A stretch of 64,000 nt of DNA, taken from assembly GCF_034190915.1 (NCBI RefSeq), contig NW_026947484.1, forward strand, positions 210,378,657-210,442,656, read 5' to 3'. Of the stretch, positions 1 through 11,303 are shown in pieces. The stretch is from Cavia porcellus (taxonomy: Eukaryota > Chordata > Mammalia > Rodentia > Caviidae). The notes below the pieces were generated by a model. It did no database searches and had not been told where the DNA came from. It saw only the letters and a program-made list of their open reading frames with translations. Position 1 is the stretch's first letter. Each line of letters opens with the position of its first letter. Position numbers and translations under genes: made by a program.

Positions 1-555
1 TATAAAAACTAGGGAAGATGACAGTAGGAAAAAGGAAAAAATGCATGTCAGTTATACTATTAGTCTCTGCTAGTTCATTGAAAATAAAATTTGTGCTAAT
101 ATCAACTGGAGAAATTTTCATTCCCTTATCTTACACTCTGAGCAACTACTGTAAAAAATAACAACATGCAATATAGTAACTATTGTTATTCTCCTATTAT
201 ATTATTGTGAAATTTTGTTACCTTTTTTCCATAAAATAAAAAAATTTTTAAACTAAAACTATAAAAACTTTAGGTGAAACAGGAAATTACCTTCTTAACT
301 TTAGGCAGGCAAAGATTTCCTAGTCGAGATCCAAAAAGCATTCACTGTGAAAAAAAAGATGAATTACACGTGATCAAAATTAAATGTTTCTCCTCATCAA
401 AAAACACATCTCTAGCAAAAGAAAATGAAAAGGCAAGCCAAAGCCTGGGGGAAATATTGAAGACAATATCTAACAAAAGACTCAAGAATACTCTGGAATC
501 CCTTTAAATAAGCACAGAGAGATAAACAATCCAACCAATAAAAAATGGAGGGCGA
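1..555. other. Unassigned AT-rich DNA
   Basis: A/T-rich sequence with no gene or repeat family that I recognise. A 77-codon frame at 274-507 is lysine-rich and low in complexity, with no domain, and reads as chance. Confidence 0.5.
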
Positions 556-1062
556 ACTCATGTCATATGACCCAGAAACTGCACTTCTAGTTTACACGAA
601 CTTAAAAATACGAATCATAGAAAGCCATGTATATAGCAGCCCTGCTTATAAAAATCAAAAACCCAAATGTCTACTGGGAAGTGAATGGGTAAGCAGCAAT
701 CTATTAATACCATGGAATACTGTTCAGCTATAAAAGTGAATAAATTACTGATGTGCACCACTACAATGGTACATGAATCTTAAAACATTGTAGTAAATGG
801 ATAAACCCAGACCTAGCAAGTACTATATGACTCCACTTAATAAGAGATTTAAAACAGGAAACAACAATGCATAATGACAAAGACCCAAAAGTGGTTGTCT
901 CAGGCAGTAGAGCTACTTGAAAAGGGAACTCTCCATAGTAATGAAGTAGTTCATATTTTCTCTGTGGCTTATATACGTGTGAACAACTATCAAACCTAAG
1001 AAACTGAACATTTAAATCTAGGTACTTTATTGTATATAAATTATAGTCTATATTTTTCAATC
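556..1062 (+). mobile_element. Ancient L1 (L1M-class) 3' end
   Basis: The sense-strand tail of a mammalian L1. It contains the degenerate counterpart of the ORF2 C-terminal YS-A-IK coding stretch (GGAATACTGTTCAGCTATAA at about 713-732). The typical L1M 3'UTR phrases follow: a tract matching the 'tatgactcca' block near 825, then the 'cactttattgtatat' ending near 1024. It is heavily mutated with no intact frame. The class call is from memory of L1MB/L1MC tails and the subfamily is not fixed. Confidence 0.7.
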
Positions 1063-4000
1063 CACAAAGCTAGTCAAATTGTCTTCTATTACTATTAACT
1101 AGAATTTATAGTAGAGAAGAGGAAAATTCCCACAGTAGTGATGAAAAGGTACATAGGACTAAACATAACAAATACAAGACTTGCACCAGGAAAATCATAA
1201 AACTTACTGAGAGAAAACCTAAGTAAACAAAATGCTGGTATTGTAAAGATAATAAATAAGTGCATAAACCCAATGCAATTTAAATGAACTTCTAACTTTT
1301 GTTGATCAGTAGAGATTCATGAGTCTTTAGAATCAATTTGTCTGTCAGCAACGGGACACAAATTATAAAATTTAGAATTCCCAATTTGGAATATGCCCCA
1401 ATAAAAGTTCTGCTCTTTTACATGAGAACCCATACACAAGAATAACTATTGCTCCATTTGTTAACATCTAATAAATATATAAGTTGCCTTAATTATTTCT
1501 GAGTACTGAAATGTTTCTTCGTAATTGGAGAACTGGCCCGTTTGAGGTTGGATCTTTAGAATTTAATGATTAACCCATTGTGAGCTATTTTCACAGTCAA
1601 TTTTTTTAGAGTAATCTTTTTGTGTGACATATTTGTTCATTATTTATTCACTCATTCCTGGAATCACTGAGTTCTCTTGGATGTAATTACTTCCTTCCAG
1701 AGTCATCTTACTCTGAGCTGGAATACATCCTTCAGACGTTCTTTCAAAATGAACACTTACTACTAATCACTATAAGCTCTTTCATTCCTCAGTGTCTGTA
1801 TTTCAATCTCACCTTTAAAAATAATTTTACCCATTATAAAAATTCCCGTTTTGCTGTCTTTTTCAACACGTTTAAGATATTAATCTTTCCTTTCCCATAT
1901 CTAATACAGCTGTTGGAAAGTATGGCCATAATCGGATTTTCTTGTTCCTTTAGAGATGACTCATTTTAAGCTCTAAAGCTGGTAGAATTTCCTCTTTTTC
2001 TTTGATGCCCTTTAATGTTACTATAGACCTTATGCCTCCATGTGAGGCCACCTCTCCTGCTCAACGCTCTGTGTGTCCTTTCAGTCCAGCATCTCTCTTC
2101 TCCTTGATCTTGGTAGAGGGATTGCTACATTTCTACCTCCATCTTCTGTGCCTGTTACATTTCATTCTCTACATTGCTCCATCTTTTTCCAGTGCCTTCC
2201 AAGAAAGTTTCTTGTCCCACAATTTCAGTCTACTCACGTGGCTGGGCCCATTCTGGTACGCAGCCCCTTTGCTGGGTTCTGTATTTCAGTGATTATTTCT
2301 AGAAACATAGTATCTCTAGTTGGTTTCTCTTCGTATTTGTTTCTCTCTGCTTTATTTTGCAATATTCTCCTTTATCTCTCTAAGAATAATTAACATCCTT
2401 TGTAAATGATTGTGCATTGTGCTTACTCTGAGTTAGCTTATTTTGCTAAATTTCTCCCACAGAACTTTTACTCCTCATATGTCTTACTGTTTTTCTCACA
2501 AGTTCTTTAATTTCCTTCACATTATCATCTGGCTTTGCAAATAATCTCTACCTGAGAGAAGCAAAGGGAAGGAAGGATTTCAGCCCAGAATTTTCTCTAC
2601 ATGAATGGAATCTTTAAGGCAGAAACTCCAAAGTTTGCACTCAGAATTCAACCCTTCCTCGACTACCAGCCCCAAGCTTTCCCTTAGCCTCCCAGGTCCT
2701 CGTCTCAGGAGATGAACAGGAAGCCACTGTTATACCTGCTACTGGGTGGAAAGAAAAGGTAACATGAGAAAATGCTCAGAGCCGTCCAAGCGGTGTCGCC
2801 CCTGGCTTCTCTGACCGTAGAGCTGCGTCAGTGCTTCTCTGGCATTACTGCCTGGCACTGCCTATGGAGATGGGGAATGAGTCCTACAATGCAGTATGAG
2901 GAAAAGAAAAGACACGCTGGAAAGCTCTCTGCCGGCCAATCGGTTTCTCCCTCTCCATCCATCATTCTTGCCACCCTGTCAGCCACGCACATGTATCTCC
3001 CTGAGGGTGCTCACATTTTTTTGTGTTAGTTAATGAAAAATGGTTCAGATGGATCAATCTTACTTTTTTCCTCCTGTGGCATCTCCATTGTTGGGTTCAG
3101 AGAAGAAAACCCACACCGTGCAAAGAGCAAACCATAGGGGACCAAAGAAATACTAAGGCTACCCAATAACAACTGTGTCAAGAGAAAGTTTTTAAATTAA
3201 ACTATCAGATAGAGGATACATGTGACTGATTACACTGAGATTGTGTGCAGATTTCCTGGCGATTCTCAAACCAAAAAAAGAACTTCAGTATCAATACAAT
3301 TTGATCAAAGCTCATCAGATACTCTGAGGAGAGAGTATTTGACTATTTTTAATAATCACTAAAAGGCAGTAACTCCTGTGTAGGTGGAACATTTAGTCAC
3401 AGAAATATACCCCACACGACTCAAGGCCAGCCCTGGTGCAATTTATTTTTTTCTCCCAGCTGATCTCTTCAAATTTCCACAGCTGTTTATCTGTTCCTTT
3501 CACTCACTGAAATTGCAGACTTAATCTATCCTAATTTTATTTATTGTGTTGTAGGGAAAAGACATGGACAAGAATTAGGACCAGGCACTTCCCTGGGTTC
3601 TCATATCAGAAAGGTGATTAGCCAGTTTGCTAATGAATCAGGTAATCACGAAGTACTCTGAGTCTAAGCAACACACTTGCTACAGCTCCCTTCTGGGAAT
3701 TCTGGATTTGGAAGCACAGAATCATTCTCTTTTGCTCTGCCAAAGGCAACTCAGCATTTGCTTAGTATCCCATAGAAAACTGAGAAAAACAGTTGTGACT
3801 TGAGCCTCCCGAAAATGTATACCCTGCTAGGGACATTGTTTTCCCTTAATAAAATAGCATCACTTTATAAGGCAGACACTTGTGGATAAATGGAGAAGCT
3901 GGCCCATATGCAAGGTTTTTAAATTAAGAATAAATTGAAAGTATTGTCATTATGAATTATCCTGATGATAGAATTGGAAATAAGCTCTTACCACAAGATA

Positions 4001-4130
4001 AAGACATGGCACAAGACCTCTTTTTAGACCTTAGATACAAAATTGGGATACAAGTAAGAGTGTCCTGCTCAATCAGAAATATTAGTCTAATTCCCAATGA
4101 TAGTAAGATTTCCTACGTCTTTACCTTTTT
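1063..4130. other. Gene-free unassigned stretch
   Basis: No repeat or gene could be assigned with confidence. At 2002-2393 two overlapping frames of 96 and 106 codons are open on the same strand in a pyrimidine-rich patch, which is typical of compositional bias. The 2560-3010 part is GC-richer and keeps several CpGs but has no recognisable exon signals. Confidence 0.45.
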
Positions 4131-4265
4131 ATGGTCCTAGATCTGAATGGACACACACACACATATACACACACAAAACAATATCTTGCTATTAGAAGAC
4201 TTTTTCCCATTGCCTATTCTACTATTTTAATTAATAAGAGAAAGAGTAATATTCATACACATACA

Positions 4266-4308
<43 letters not shown>
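4266..4308. repeat. (CA)n microsatellite
   Basis: About 21 CA units, with a shorter CA-rich patch at 4151-4175. It sits at the left edge of the duplicated segment, and its partner copy also abuts a CA run, so the run may mark the duplication boundary. Confidence 0.95.
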
Positions 4309-4309
<1 letters not shown>

Positions 4310-4928
4310 AAGATTGCTACGGTGAATATACAAACAGATGTGATCAATATCCACAGAGCAACAATCACTTACATTTCATGAGACAAACTGCATTTCCACA
4401 GACAGGAACCATTTGCCTCACACAGGCAGTTCTATAATTGACAGAGACTGAAAAACAGCTCGAAGATAATTAGAGGAATAGACCTCTACAGAATCAAATA
4501 GCTCACGTAGACAACACCTAGAATTCCACAGAATACCCAGAAATCCTTCCAAGGCGTGCGAGACGCACACCAACGTCTCTTATTTTGTCTTATATGACTA
4601 ACATGTGAGACCCTGACCGAGAAGAGAGGCACGAAGACTGAGGCAGAGCAAACGTAAGATGCTGAAAAGCAGCCTTCAGAGCTGGCTTCCAGAGCCAGCT
4701 GATGCCCCTCCTCAGGGAGCTGCCTCCACCTGCCCAGGGGGAGCCCACGCTGAGTCCCTGAGCACCTGCCCACACCTGAGCCAGGAGTCCTCTCGAAGGA
4801 GACCACGAAGTGGTGTGACATTAGCTTCTGCTGCCTGCTTCACATTAAAAATGTTTTGGTACAGGCACCGGAGCATGGATGTCACTAGGGGAAGATTAGA
4901 AATGCAGACCTCAGGCCGTGTCTCCTGA
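4309..4928. repeat. Duplicated segment, copy 1 (empty ID site)
   Basis: Matches 17786-18490 in the same orientation. By eye, 4368-4483 has 3 substitutions, 4484-4588 about 15 substitutions plus a ~10-bp gap, and 4589-4909 only 4 substitutions and one 1-bp gap. The right end runs into MER5A-like DNA-transposon sequence, where similarity fades after about 4925. Copy 1 has a single AATTGACAGAGACTG at 4436-4450 where copy 2 has an ID element between two copies. Minus-strand frames of 111 codons (4486-4821) are open here and in copy 2. This follows from the duplication and is not evidence for a protein. Confidence 0.9.
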
Positions 4929-6193
4929 GTCCTGGAAAGTCAAACCACTTGCCAAGTATGCCAAGTGCTGATGGTGAGCTAGCACCCGGGCTTCAGCCCC
5001 CTAAACACTCTCCTCGCCTCACTATGGGCTTTTCAACTAGGTGTTCAAGTATATTCTCATCATGATCTGTACAATGATCTGTACAATGAGTCAATTGTTT
5101 TATTTTTATTATTTCAAATTTTATGAGCCATCTTATTTCACAACATTAAAAAAGAAAAGCTTTTTATGTTTCAAAAAGGAGCAGGGAGGGGAGGGGGGGT
5201 TCCAACCACTTGGGGTTGAATTTCACGCCCCCTCCCTCTCGTCCGAGGGCAGCTCACCCGGCCAGTGCAAGGTCACCATCTAGCGGTGAGAGCAGTAACT
5301 GCAGACCACAGAGCACATATTGAAGGATTTTCCGCAGCCCCTAGAGGTCATCTCTAAACGCTTTACCCCAGCCAATTTATTCTGGAGAAACGTCCAAATA
5401 TAACTTTCTAGGGAAATCGAGAATTTTCTGTTACATAAAACAAGATGTTTTTATATTTTTTTGAAACTTAAGGATCCAGTAAGTTAATACTTTAGACTCA
5501 GGTATTTTCTACCCCAGCCGCAGACTCCTCTTAAGAATCTAGACTTTCCAGGTGTACACCACACATGAACCACGGTACAGATAAATGTAGACAGTCACAG
5601 CTTTAGAAAACGCTGGCCTCCCAGCATTAACATTGCTCCATCTCGGCATCTTCCTGGGAATCAAACCACTACATCTATGGCCAAACAACTGCTTCTAGAT
5701 AGATATGAATCCCAATTCCTTTTCAAAGAAATCTTTATTGAACAACTCTCAGAAGTTAACAACAACAATAGTGTGAAATCTTCTGGAAATGGTAAGCACC
5801 ACTTGAAATCTTGCTTTTCCCCACTACTCTGTGGAAACCACTAAACTCTAATCTTGTGTTCTTGACTACCCAGTAGATATCACACCTACAACTTTAAATT
5901 CATTATGTCTAAGTCAGAGATCAGCAAGCTTACCTTGGAGCTCCACTTCTCACTGTCCTTCATTTGAACCCACCAGGCTCCAGGCTTTGTAGGCACTAGT
6001 TGTGTTTCTGTCCGCGGAGCTCGCTGTCTAATCAGACACTAAAGCAGTCAGCTCTGGCCCTGCAGTGACCTCTCCTTACCCCAGTCTTTTATCTCTCTCC
6101 AGGGTCACTATCACGATTCTGACCCTCAGTCTCACCCACCCACACCACCTCTCCCAGCAAGCATTCGTTCTGAATGTCTCATGAGAACCCATC
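4929..6193. other. Gene-free unassigned stretch
   Basis: No repeat or exon was recognised. It includes a purine run with a G7 at about 5186-5200. Confidence 0.4.
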
Positions 6194-6917
6194 TGTTATG
6201 CATTAAAAACTGGAGGTCAGCTTAATGCCAGTGAAGTTAATCACCATGGTGCTGAGTATGGATGTTCCATCTGAGGAAAGTTGCCAGGATAAGTAGATAC
6301 GTGGAGGAGAAGCTAGGTGTTGAGGCATTGAGGTATTGAGGCATTGTGGGTTCTTCTACCTGTTGCTGTTTGAGCTGTTGGTTCTCCTGAAGGAGCTCTG
6401 GTCCTTATGTGGAACATTGCTTCCTGGCTCTGGAGGGGAAGACATGTGCTGCTTGGTCTCCAGGATTAACTCATCACACTGGCTTCCTGGCATGTACTCG
6501 ACTGTGCCTATCGTTGAAGGAGCTCAGGGCCTCCGTGTCACTGAGGCTGGCTGTAAGGCTTTTCAGGACAGCCCTGATCTTTGTTGTGAGTGTGACTTCT
6601 TGGCTCTAGCATAGAACCCTCAATCTACCAGCACAGATCCTTCACCCTGCTGGCATGGACATTCTGGCTTCCACTGCTGAGCTTTGGGCCTTCCCAGCAC
6701 AGATCCATAAAAGAGACTGGTGTGAGACCTTCTCATGGGCACTGGACCTCCAGTTGGACTTGTGGGAGGCATTGTCATGAGCTCATCTGGACTGAGGCAG
6801 GACACTGCAGTGGGATTCAGGCCCTTGGCTGAATATTCTGTCTTTGGTGCTGTGGACAGATTTCCTGAAGTTTCATGTCCTGATTTTAATTGTTCCTCAC
6901 AACCCCTGACTACAATA
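6194..6917 (+). mobile_element. MLT2-like ERVL LTR, copy 1
   Basis: Begins TGTTATG and aligns along its length with 24403-25175. Shared landmarks are the CTTAATGCCAG block near 6220, GAGGAAAGTTGCCAG near 6272, and CCATAAAAGAGACTGG near 6706. Copy 1 lacks the segment carrying AATAAA that copy 2 has near 25107. The end is CAATA rather than CA. Solo-LTR status is inferred from the TG start, the length of about 720 bp and the absence of internal retroviral sequence. The MLT2 assignment is tentative. Confidence 0.55.
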
Positions 6918-7105
6918 CCACGTTGTGCCAGGCCCTGGGGATATAGCAGGGACCAAACCAGATGATGGCCTTGCTCTGGGGCCTTCTGACTTTTGTAGGG
7001 AAACAAAAGGTAAGGCTGAGGAATGAGGAATGGGAAGAAAGAGAGGTCTCAACAGTCTCACCTTTGTGACTTCCTGCAACCAAACCAGATGATCTAACCC
7101 CATCG
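6918..7105. mobile_element. Possible ancient L2/MIR-type fragment
   Basis: The phrase TGTGCCAGGCCCTGGGGATA followed by 'gcagggacc' matches the 'tgccaggcactggggatacagcagtgaac' motif of very old mammalian interspersed repeats. Only this core is recognisable. Confidence 0.4.
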
Positions 7106-8711
7106 CACACCTTATTCCATGCTACTCAATAAATGAACTCTAATGAAACCCAGAGACAATGAGGGAAGTTTTACATAATGGGTAGCAAGAAGAAGAAAAG
7201 CAAATGCCTAACTTGTTCTTCCTAAACCTCAAGCCTTGCTTGACTTTTAAATTCAGTTTTATAAATTAAGAAACAACTTCTAAGTTTTCAAGGGTAGACA
7301 AAGTTAATTAGGAAAAAAATTGTACATGTGCCTTAACATAGCTAAAACTGTAAAACAACCAGCTTTTGTTACAAGGAGGCAAATTAGCTGTGTCCCTGTT
7401 TTAATCATTTCACTGTAAAGCTAAAAAAAACTAAATTATATTTATTATACTTGGAAGAATTAGCTCATCAAACTACTGCTTATGGAACCTAAAAAGAAAT
7501 CAGAGAGACTGTGTTTGTTCATATTCCCAATATTAATTGCTGATTTTGAAGGTCATATATATTCGGGTTTATTCATTCTTTCTTTCATTCACTAATTAAA
7601 CACTTGTAGAATGCTTACTATGGGTCTAGCATGTGGTGGTCTCTGAGGCAGAGCAATACGATGCTGCAATTGTCCGTAAGAAATCTTCACTCTAGCATAA
7701 TAAGAAATGGTGAAATGGTGAAAGGGATGAGAGCAGTAAGTGGAAACTCACACTAGAGCCTGTGTGGAAGGTTCTGTGGAACTAGGCACCTTCCTGATTC
7801 AGGCAAAGCATCATCAAAAAGACACACTTTGGTTGCATCTTGAAGGAAGAGTACTCCAGTCAAGACGAAGAAGTGTTACAGACAAAAGGAAAAGATGTGT
7901 TCAGTGTCACACTGTCCACTGGGGAAACTCCCAATGCACAACACAGTAAGAGCCCCTACTTCAGATAACAAAGAGGAAACGAGCCAGTATCAAATGGACA
8001 GAAATATGAGCACAATGTCACACTGGCCCAAAATGAGCAAATACTGGCCAGTTCCTGATGCTGGCTTGTTAATACATCCACAAGGGAGCAAAGCTCATCC
8101 CTGCAACGTGAAGAGACATCTATGGGGATCTACTCTGAAAACATCAATTGCTGGTAAGCTCCTGACTTTGCCTTTAACTAGTGCACCATTCCTCCAAGCC
8201 TCTGAATTAATCCACTGCGAGTGCAACTTGTTTTTCCAAGGCACCCATGAATGCATTGAAAGGAATTTTTGTTCTGCTTTCCAGTTTGTATTATCTAGTG
8301 TTTGGCTGTTTATGTTGCTACTGCAGTAACATTTGGATGGATAAATTTGGTGCAGAACATGTGGTACTGGTAAAATACTGCTTTATGCTCCCCTAGAAGA
8401 ATTTTAAATAATGTAATGGAGCTGTTGACTGAGTAGGAATCAAAACAGAAAAGAAGGTAAAATGATAGACTGTATTAGATAAGAGCTGCCTGAACTCCAT
8501 CTTGTGGCAAGTAATTAGTAGCTCTTTCAACAAAAATCTCTGGGGCAACAGTGAGTTAAACAATGCTAATTAATAATGACAGTGTGAACTCCACTCTCCC
8601 AAAGGAGGACTGGGTAGTCAACCTCTCGAACCTAGTTGACCATGGATCACTTTTCACCTAGAGGTTCAGGTATCTTCCATAAAATACATCCTTGGGAAAT
8701 TCCAAGTTAAT
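7106..8711. other. Gene-free stretch with an old L2-like fragment
   Basis: An L2/MIR-like core ('cattcactaattaaacacttgtagaatgcttactatg') lies at about 7575-7640. The rest is unassigned. A 144-codon frame at 7895-8329 has no recognisable domain and starts inside the degraded repeat region. Confidence 0.4.
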
Positions 8712-8712
8712 A

Positions 8713-8713
8713 T

Positions 8714-8744
<31 letters not shown>

Positions 8745-8758
8745 CCTCTGTATATATA
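8713..8758. repeat. (TA)n microsatellite
   Basis: Two interrupted runs of TA dinucleotides totalling about 45 bp. Confidence 0.9.
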
Positions 8759-8789
8759 CCTATTACCAAGTAAGAGAAGCCAATCTAAA

Positions 8790-8967
8790 AAGGCTACATA
8801 GTGTGTGATTACAACTATATGACATTCTACAAAAGGCAACTCTGGAGACAGTTAAAAGAGCAACAGCTACCAGGGACCAGGGGGAAAGAGGCATAAACAG
8901 GCCAAGCACAAAGGACTTTGAGAGCAAGGAAATTACTCTGTGTGATGCTGTAATAATGAACAGATGC
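8790..8967 (+). mobile_element. Ancient L1M 3'UTR, left part
   Basis: Typical L1M tail phrases are present in order: 'tatatgacattctacaaaaggcaa' near 8815, 'ctggagacagttaaaagag' near 8840, 'taccagggaccaggggga' near 8868, and 'tgtgtgatgctgtaataatg' near 8939. The same tail resumes at 10904, so the intervening 1.9 kb is a later insertion. Confidence 0.8.
8955..8967 (+). repeat. Target-site duplication, left copy
   Basis: AATGAACAGATGC pairs with AATGAGCACATGC at 10891-10903 (11 of 13 match) and brackets the inserted retroposon. Confidence 0.75.
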
Positions 8968-9781
8968 AAAGGAGGAGCAAAGATGGCGGATAGATAACAG
9001 CTGGCCACAGAAGCTCCCTGACATAGGCAACTTAGAATTCAACACAGTTCAGACTGGGGAGCCCCAAACAGAGGGAGAGAATTCTCTCGTCCCAAGAAGA
9101 AGTTAAGGCAACTTGCCAACCATCAGATGACCCGCTGCCACTGGCCAAGTTCCTGCTGCGACTTGCTGGGGTCCCGCCATGATTTCCTGGGGTCCCGCCA
9201 TGACTTGCCAAGCCATCCAAGGTCCCGCCACTTCAACTAATTGGAGGCACAGTTACATTGAGTTCGGGGTTGGTGAGCAGAACGGAGAGCTGAGTTGGCA
9301 GGGTGCCTACATCAACCTCTGGTGAGTGATGGGAGTGGAGCCATTCCACAGAAAGGGGGACTCTGGTGGCAGACATTCTGGGACTGAGCAGGACTGGCAA
9401 GTAAAGGGACAGCAGTGACTTCAGTCAACTGTTCCCTTCCCGAACGAGATTGGTGGAGTGAGCTAGACCTGGGTCACGTGACCAGGCTGAGCCCCAATAG
9501 GTTAGCTACGGTCAAGTCCCTGCAGTGGTGGCGCACACTAATCACACCAGCCCAATGCAGCCTCGGAGGTTTCACCGGTCCAGAGGGAAGGCAGCACAAA
9601 GTAATACAGTAGTTCAGGCCACAGCAACTTGACTGACCCGGAGAGGAGGGGCCAGCATACCCTGTCCCTGTCTGCAACTCACTAGCACACTGCAGTGTGA
9701 AGGGTCATCTAGCCAGTATGCTTCAGAAGAATTGTAACCAACAAAGAAAGAAACTGGGGCCTCCTGGAAGAAGCAAAAAAG

Positions 9782-10141
9782 ATGGGAAGAGGAAGTGACA
9801 ACAAAAAGTCCCCAGGCCCCAACCCTGAGAACAGTGACCCAGGACAGAAAAATACAAAGGAGAATGAGAACAGCAAACATGCAGTATCACACACAACACC
9901 AGTGGACATAAAGAGATATATTCAGGACCTCATAGACAAGTTAAAAAGGGAAATATTTAGCCAAACAAAGCAATATATAAGAAGATTAATAAAAGAGATA
10001 CTACACACCCCTCAGGCAGACACAGACAGAAGAAGGGAAGAACTCAAACAAAGGAGAGAACCATTTGGTAAAAATATAAAAAATATAGAATACATGAAGC
10101 AGATTCAAAGAGATCACCAGGAAAAGTTGTGTTTTTATTAA
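9782..10141 (+). pseudogene. Truncated L1 ORF1 (N-terminal part)
   Basis: A 119-codon frame starting MGRGSDNKKSPG, after an 814-bp 5'UTR, where L1 ORF1 is expected. L1 ORF1p is an RNA-binding, trimeric chaperone of the retrotransposition particle and is normally about 300-380 residues. This frame keeps the charged, disordered N-terminus (residues 1-40). It also keeps the start of a coiled-coil-like stretch rich in K, R, E and Q (residues 41-110). The RRM-like and C-terminal nucleic-acid-binding domains are missing. It stops shortly after the sequence leaves L1 homology, so it cannot make functional ORF1p. The start codon was chosen because it matches the MG-K/R-rich start of mammalian L1 ORF1 proteins. 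Confidence 0.7.
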
Positions 10142-10890
10142 TACTGTTAGGTACTGACATATTCAATTATACTATGTCTGATGATATAGCCAATTCTATT
10201 GAAGATAACAAGAGACAACACAGGAACCATGATAGAACTCTTTGTACAATGGTCTTATATGTTTATTTCATTTCATGTGTTTATAGGAATATGTTTTGTT
10301 TTGCCTTGCTTTGTTTTGTTTCTCCCTCTAATATAGAAAGGATAGAAATACATGTTAAGACTCATGCATTTGTAGAATCTATAAACAGTTTATGAGAATT
10401 GATCATATGACACATTATGAAATGAATAGATACCTTGAAGAAAAAGAAACACTACAGTACCCAGTGCTGATCACCGAGTGTGATGATGTGAAATCCAGCA
10501 ACACTCTTATTCTTTGTTCAGAAGATAGTATCAAGTCTGAGAGTATAGGCAACTACACTGAAGAGTTAACCTGCATTAGTTTGTTTAATCTAAACATAAA
10601 TGAAGATATGGATAACTGCATATATGTTTAAGTGTATAGGATTGACAACCATGTTACTAAGTTTTTGTTGGACAGTTGAACAGAACTGTTTGTGGTCTCG
10701 CTGTTTGAATTCCCACTTTACAAGTTCCATTTTTTTATCTTGAACAACTATTTGTAAAACGACAATATGTAAACATCAACTAGTGATTTCTTACTGTTTA
10801 TTTTTTTCTGTGAACGTATGCATTATTTCTACCTATTTTCTGTTTTGTTTAGTCTTTCTTTAAATAAAATTTAAAAAAAACAATTAAAAA
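10142..10890 (+). mobile_element. Unidentified 3' module of the chimeric retroposon
   Basis: Contains an 88-codon frame (10129-10395) overlapping a 79-codon frame (10392-10631, starting MRIDHMTHYEMNRYLEEKET). Neither has a recognisable domain. Downstream are a T-rich non-coding stretch, AATAAA at 10864 and an A-rich tail. The section 10655-10880 has a diverged relative on the opposite strand at 31417-31655. It is either an L1 3'UTR lineage unfamiliar to me or a captured transcript end. Confidence 0.55.
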
Positions 10891-10903
10891 AATGAGCACA
10901 TGC
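10891..10903 (+). repeat. Target-site duplication, right copy
   Basis: AATGAGCACATGC, paired with 8955-8967. The host L1M tail resumes immediately after it. Confidence 0.75.
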
Positions 10904-11150
10904 CATGGTACATTTGCCATGACCTACAGAAGGTAAAACACTATGAGTGAACTCTAATATAACCGAAGACCTTGGGTGATAAGGATGTATTAAGGTACGT
11001 TCATCCATTGTAACAAACCTGCAACTCGGGGTGAGGGACACTGGTGGTAGAGGAAGCTGGGGGGTGGGGAAGTGAGGTGTGTGAGAGCACTGTGCACTTT
11101 TTGCTCAAATTTTTCATGACCCTAAAATTGGTCTTTAAAGAGTGAACAGC
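10904..11150 (+). mobile_element. Ancient L1M 3'UTR, right part
   Basis: Continues the interrupted tail: 'catggtacatttgccatgacc' near 10904, 'gagtgaactctaatataa' near 10945, 'ttgggtgataaggatgtatt' near 10972, 'cattgtaacaaa' near 11006, and 'ctcaaatttttcatgaccctaaaa' near 11104. These follow the order of the L1M consensus that I recall. Confidence 0.8.
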
Positions 11151-11212
11151 TACTGTCACTGAAAGACCAGACTGCAAGAGAGAACAGCAAAGACCTACAC
11201 ACAAGCACACAC

Positions 11213-11214
11213 AT

Positions 11215-11303
<89 letters not shown>

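Larger units (their letters stand above)
8968..10890 (+). mobile_element. Chimeric L1-derived retroposon (L1 5' end with distinct 3' module)
   Basis: A complete insertion of about 1.92 kb. It opens with GGAGGAGCAAAGATGGCGGA at 8971, the conserved start of L1 5'UTRs including the YY1-type AAAGATGGC. An 814-bp 5'UTR contains GGTCCCGCCA three times (9170, 9191, 9221). ORF1 begins at 9782 but L1 homology stops after about 110 codons. From about 10142 the sequence is not recognisable as L1 coding sequence, and it ends in AATAAAATTT plus an A-rich tail at 10864-10890. The last 230 bp are about 75% similar to the complement of 31417-31655, so the 3' module is multicopy. It could be an internally deleted L1 of a lineage with this 3'UTR, a HAL1-like half-L1, or a template-switch chimera. 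Confidence 0.8.

Noticed and set aside
2002..2393. Two overlapping ~100-codon frames suggesting a small secreted protein
   Set aside because: Pyrimidine-rich composition explains both frames. No cleavage site, exon signals or homology are visible.
4131..4325. Histidine/threonine repeat frame
   Set aside because: Produced by the CA microsatellite.
4486..4821. 111-codon minus-strand frame, nearly repeated at 18074-18388
   Set aside because: The frame is open twice only because the DNA is duplicated. No domain, start context or exon signals support it.
8713..8758. TA-rich stretch as a replication origin or matrix attachment site
   Set aside because: It is a simple TA microsatellite, with nothing further to support such a role.
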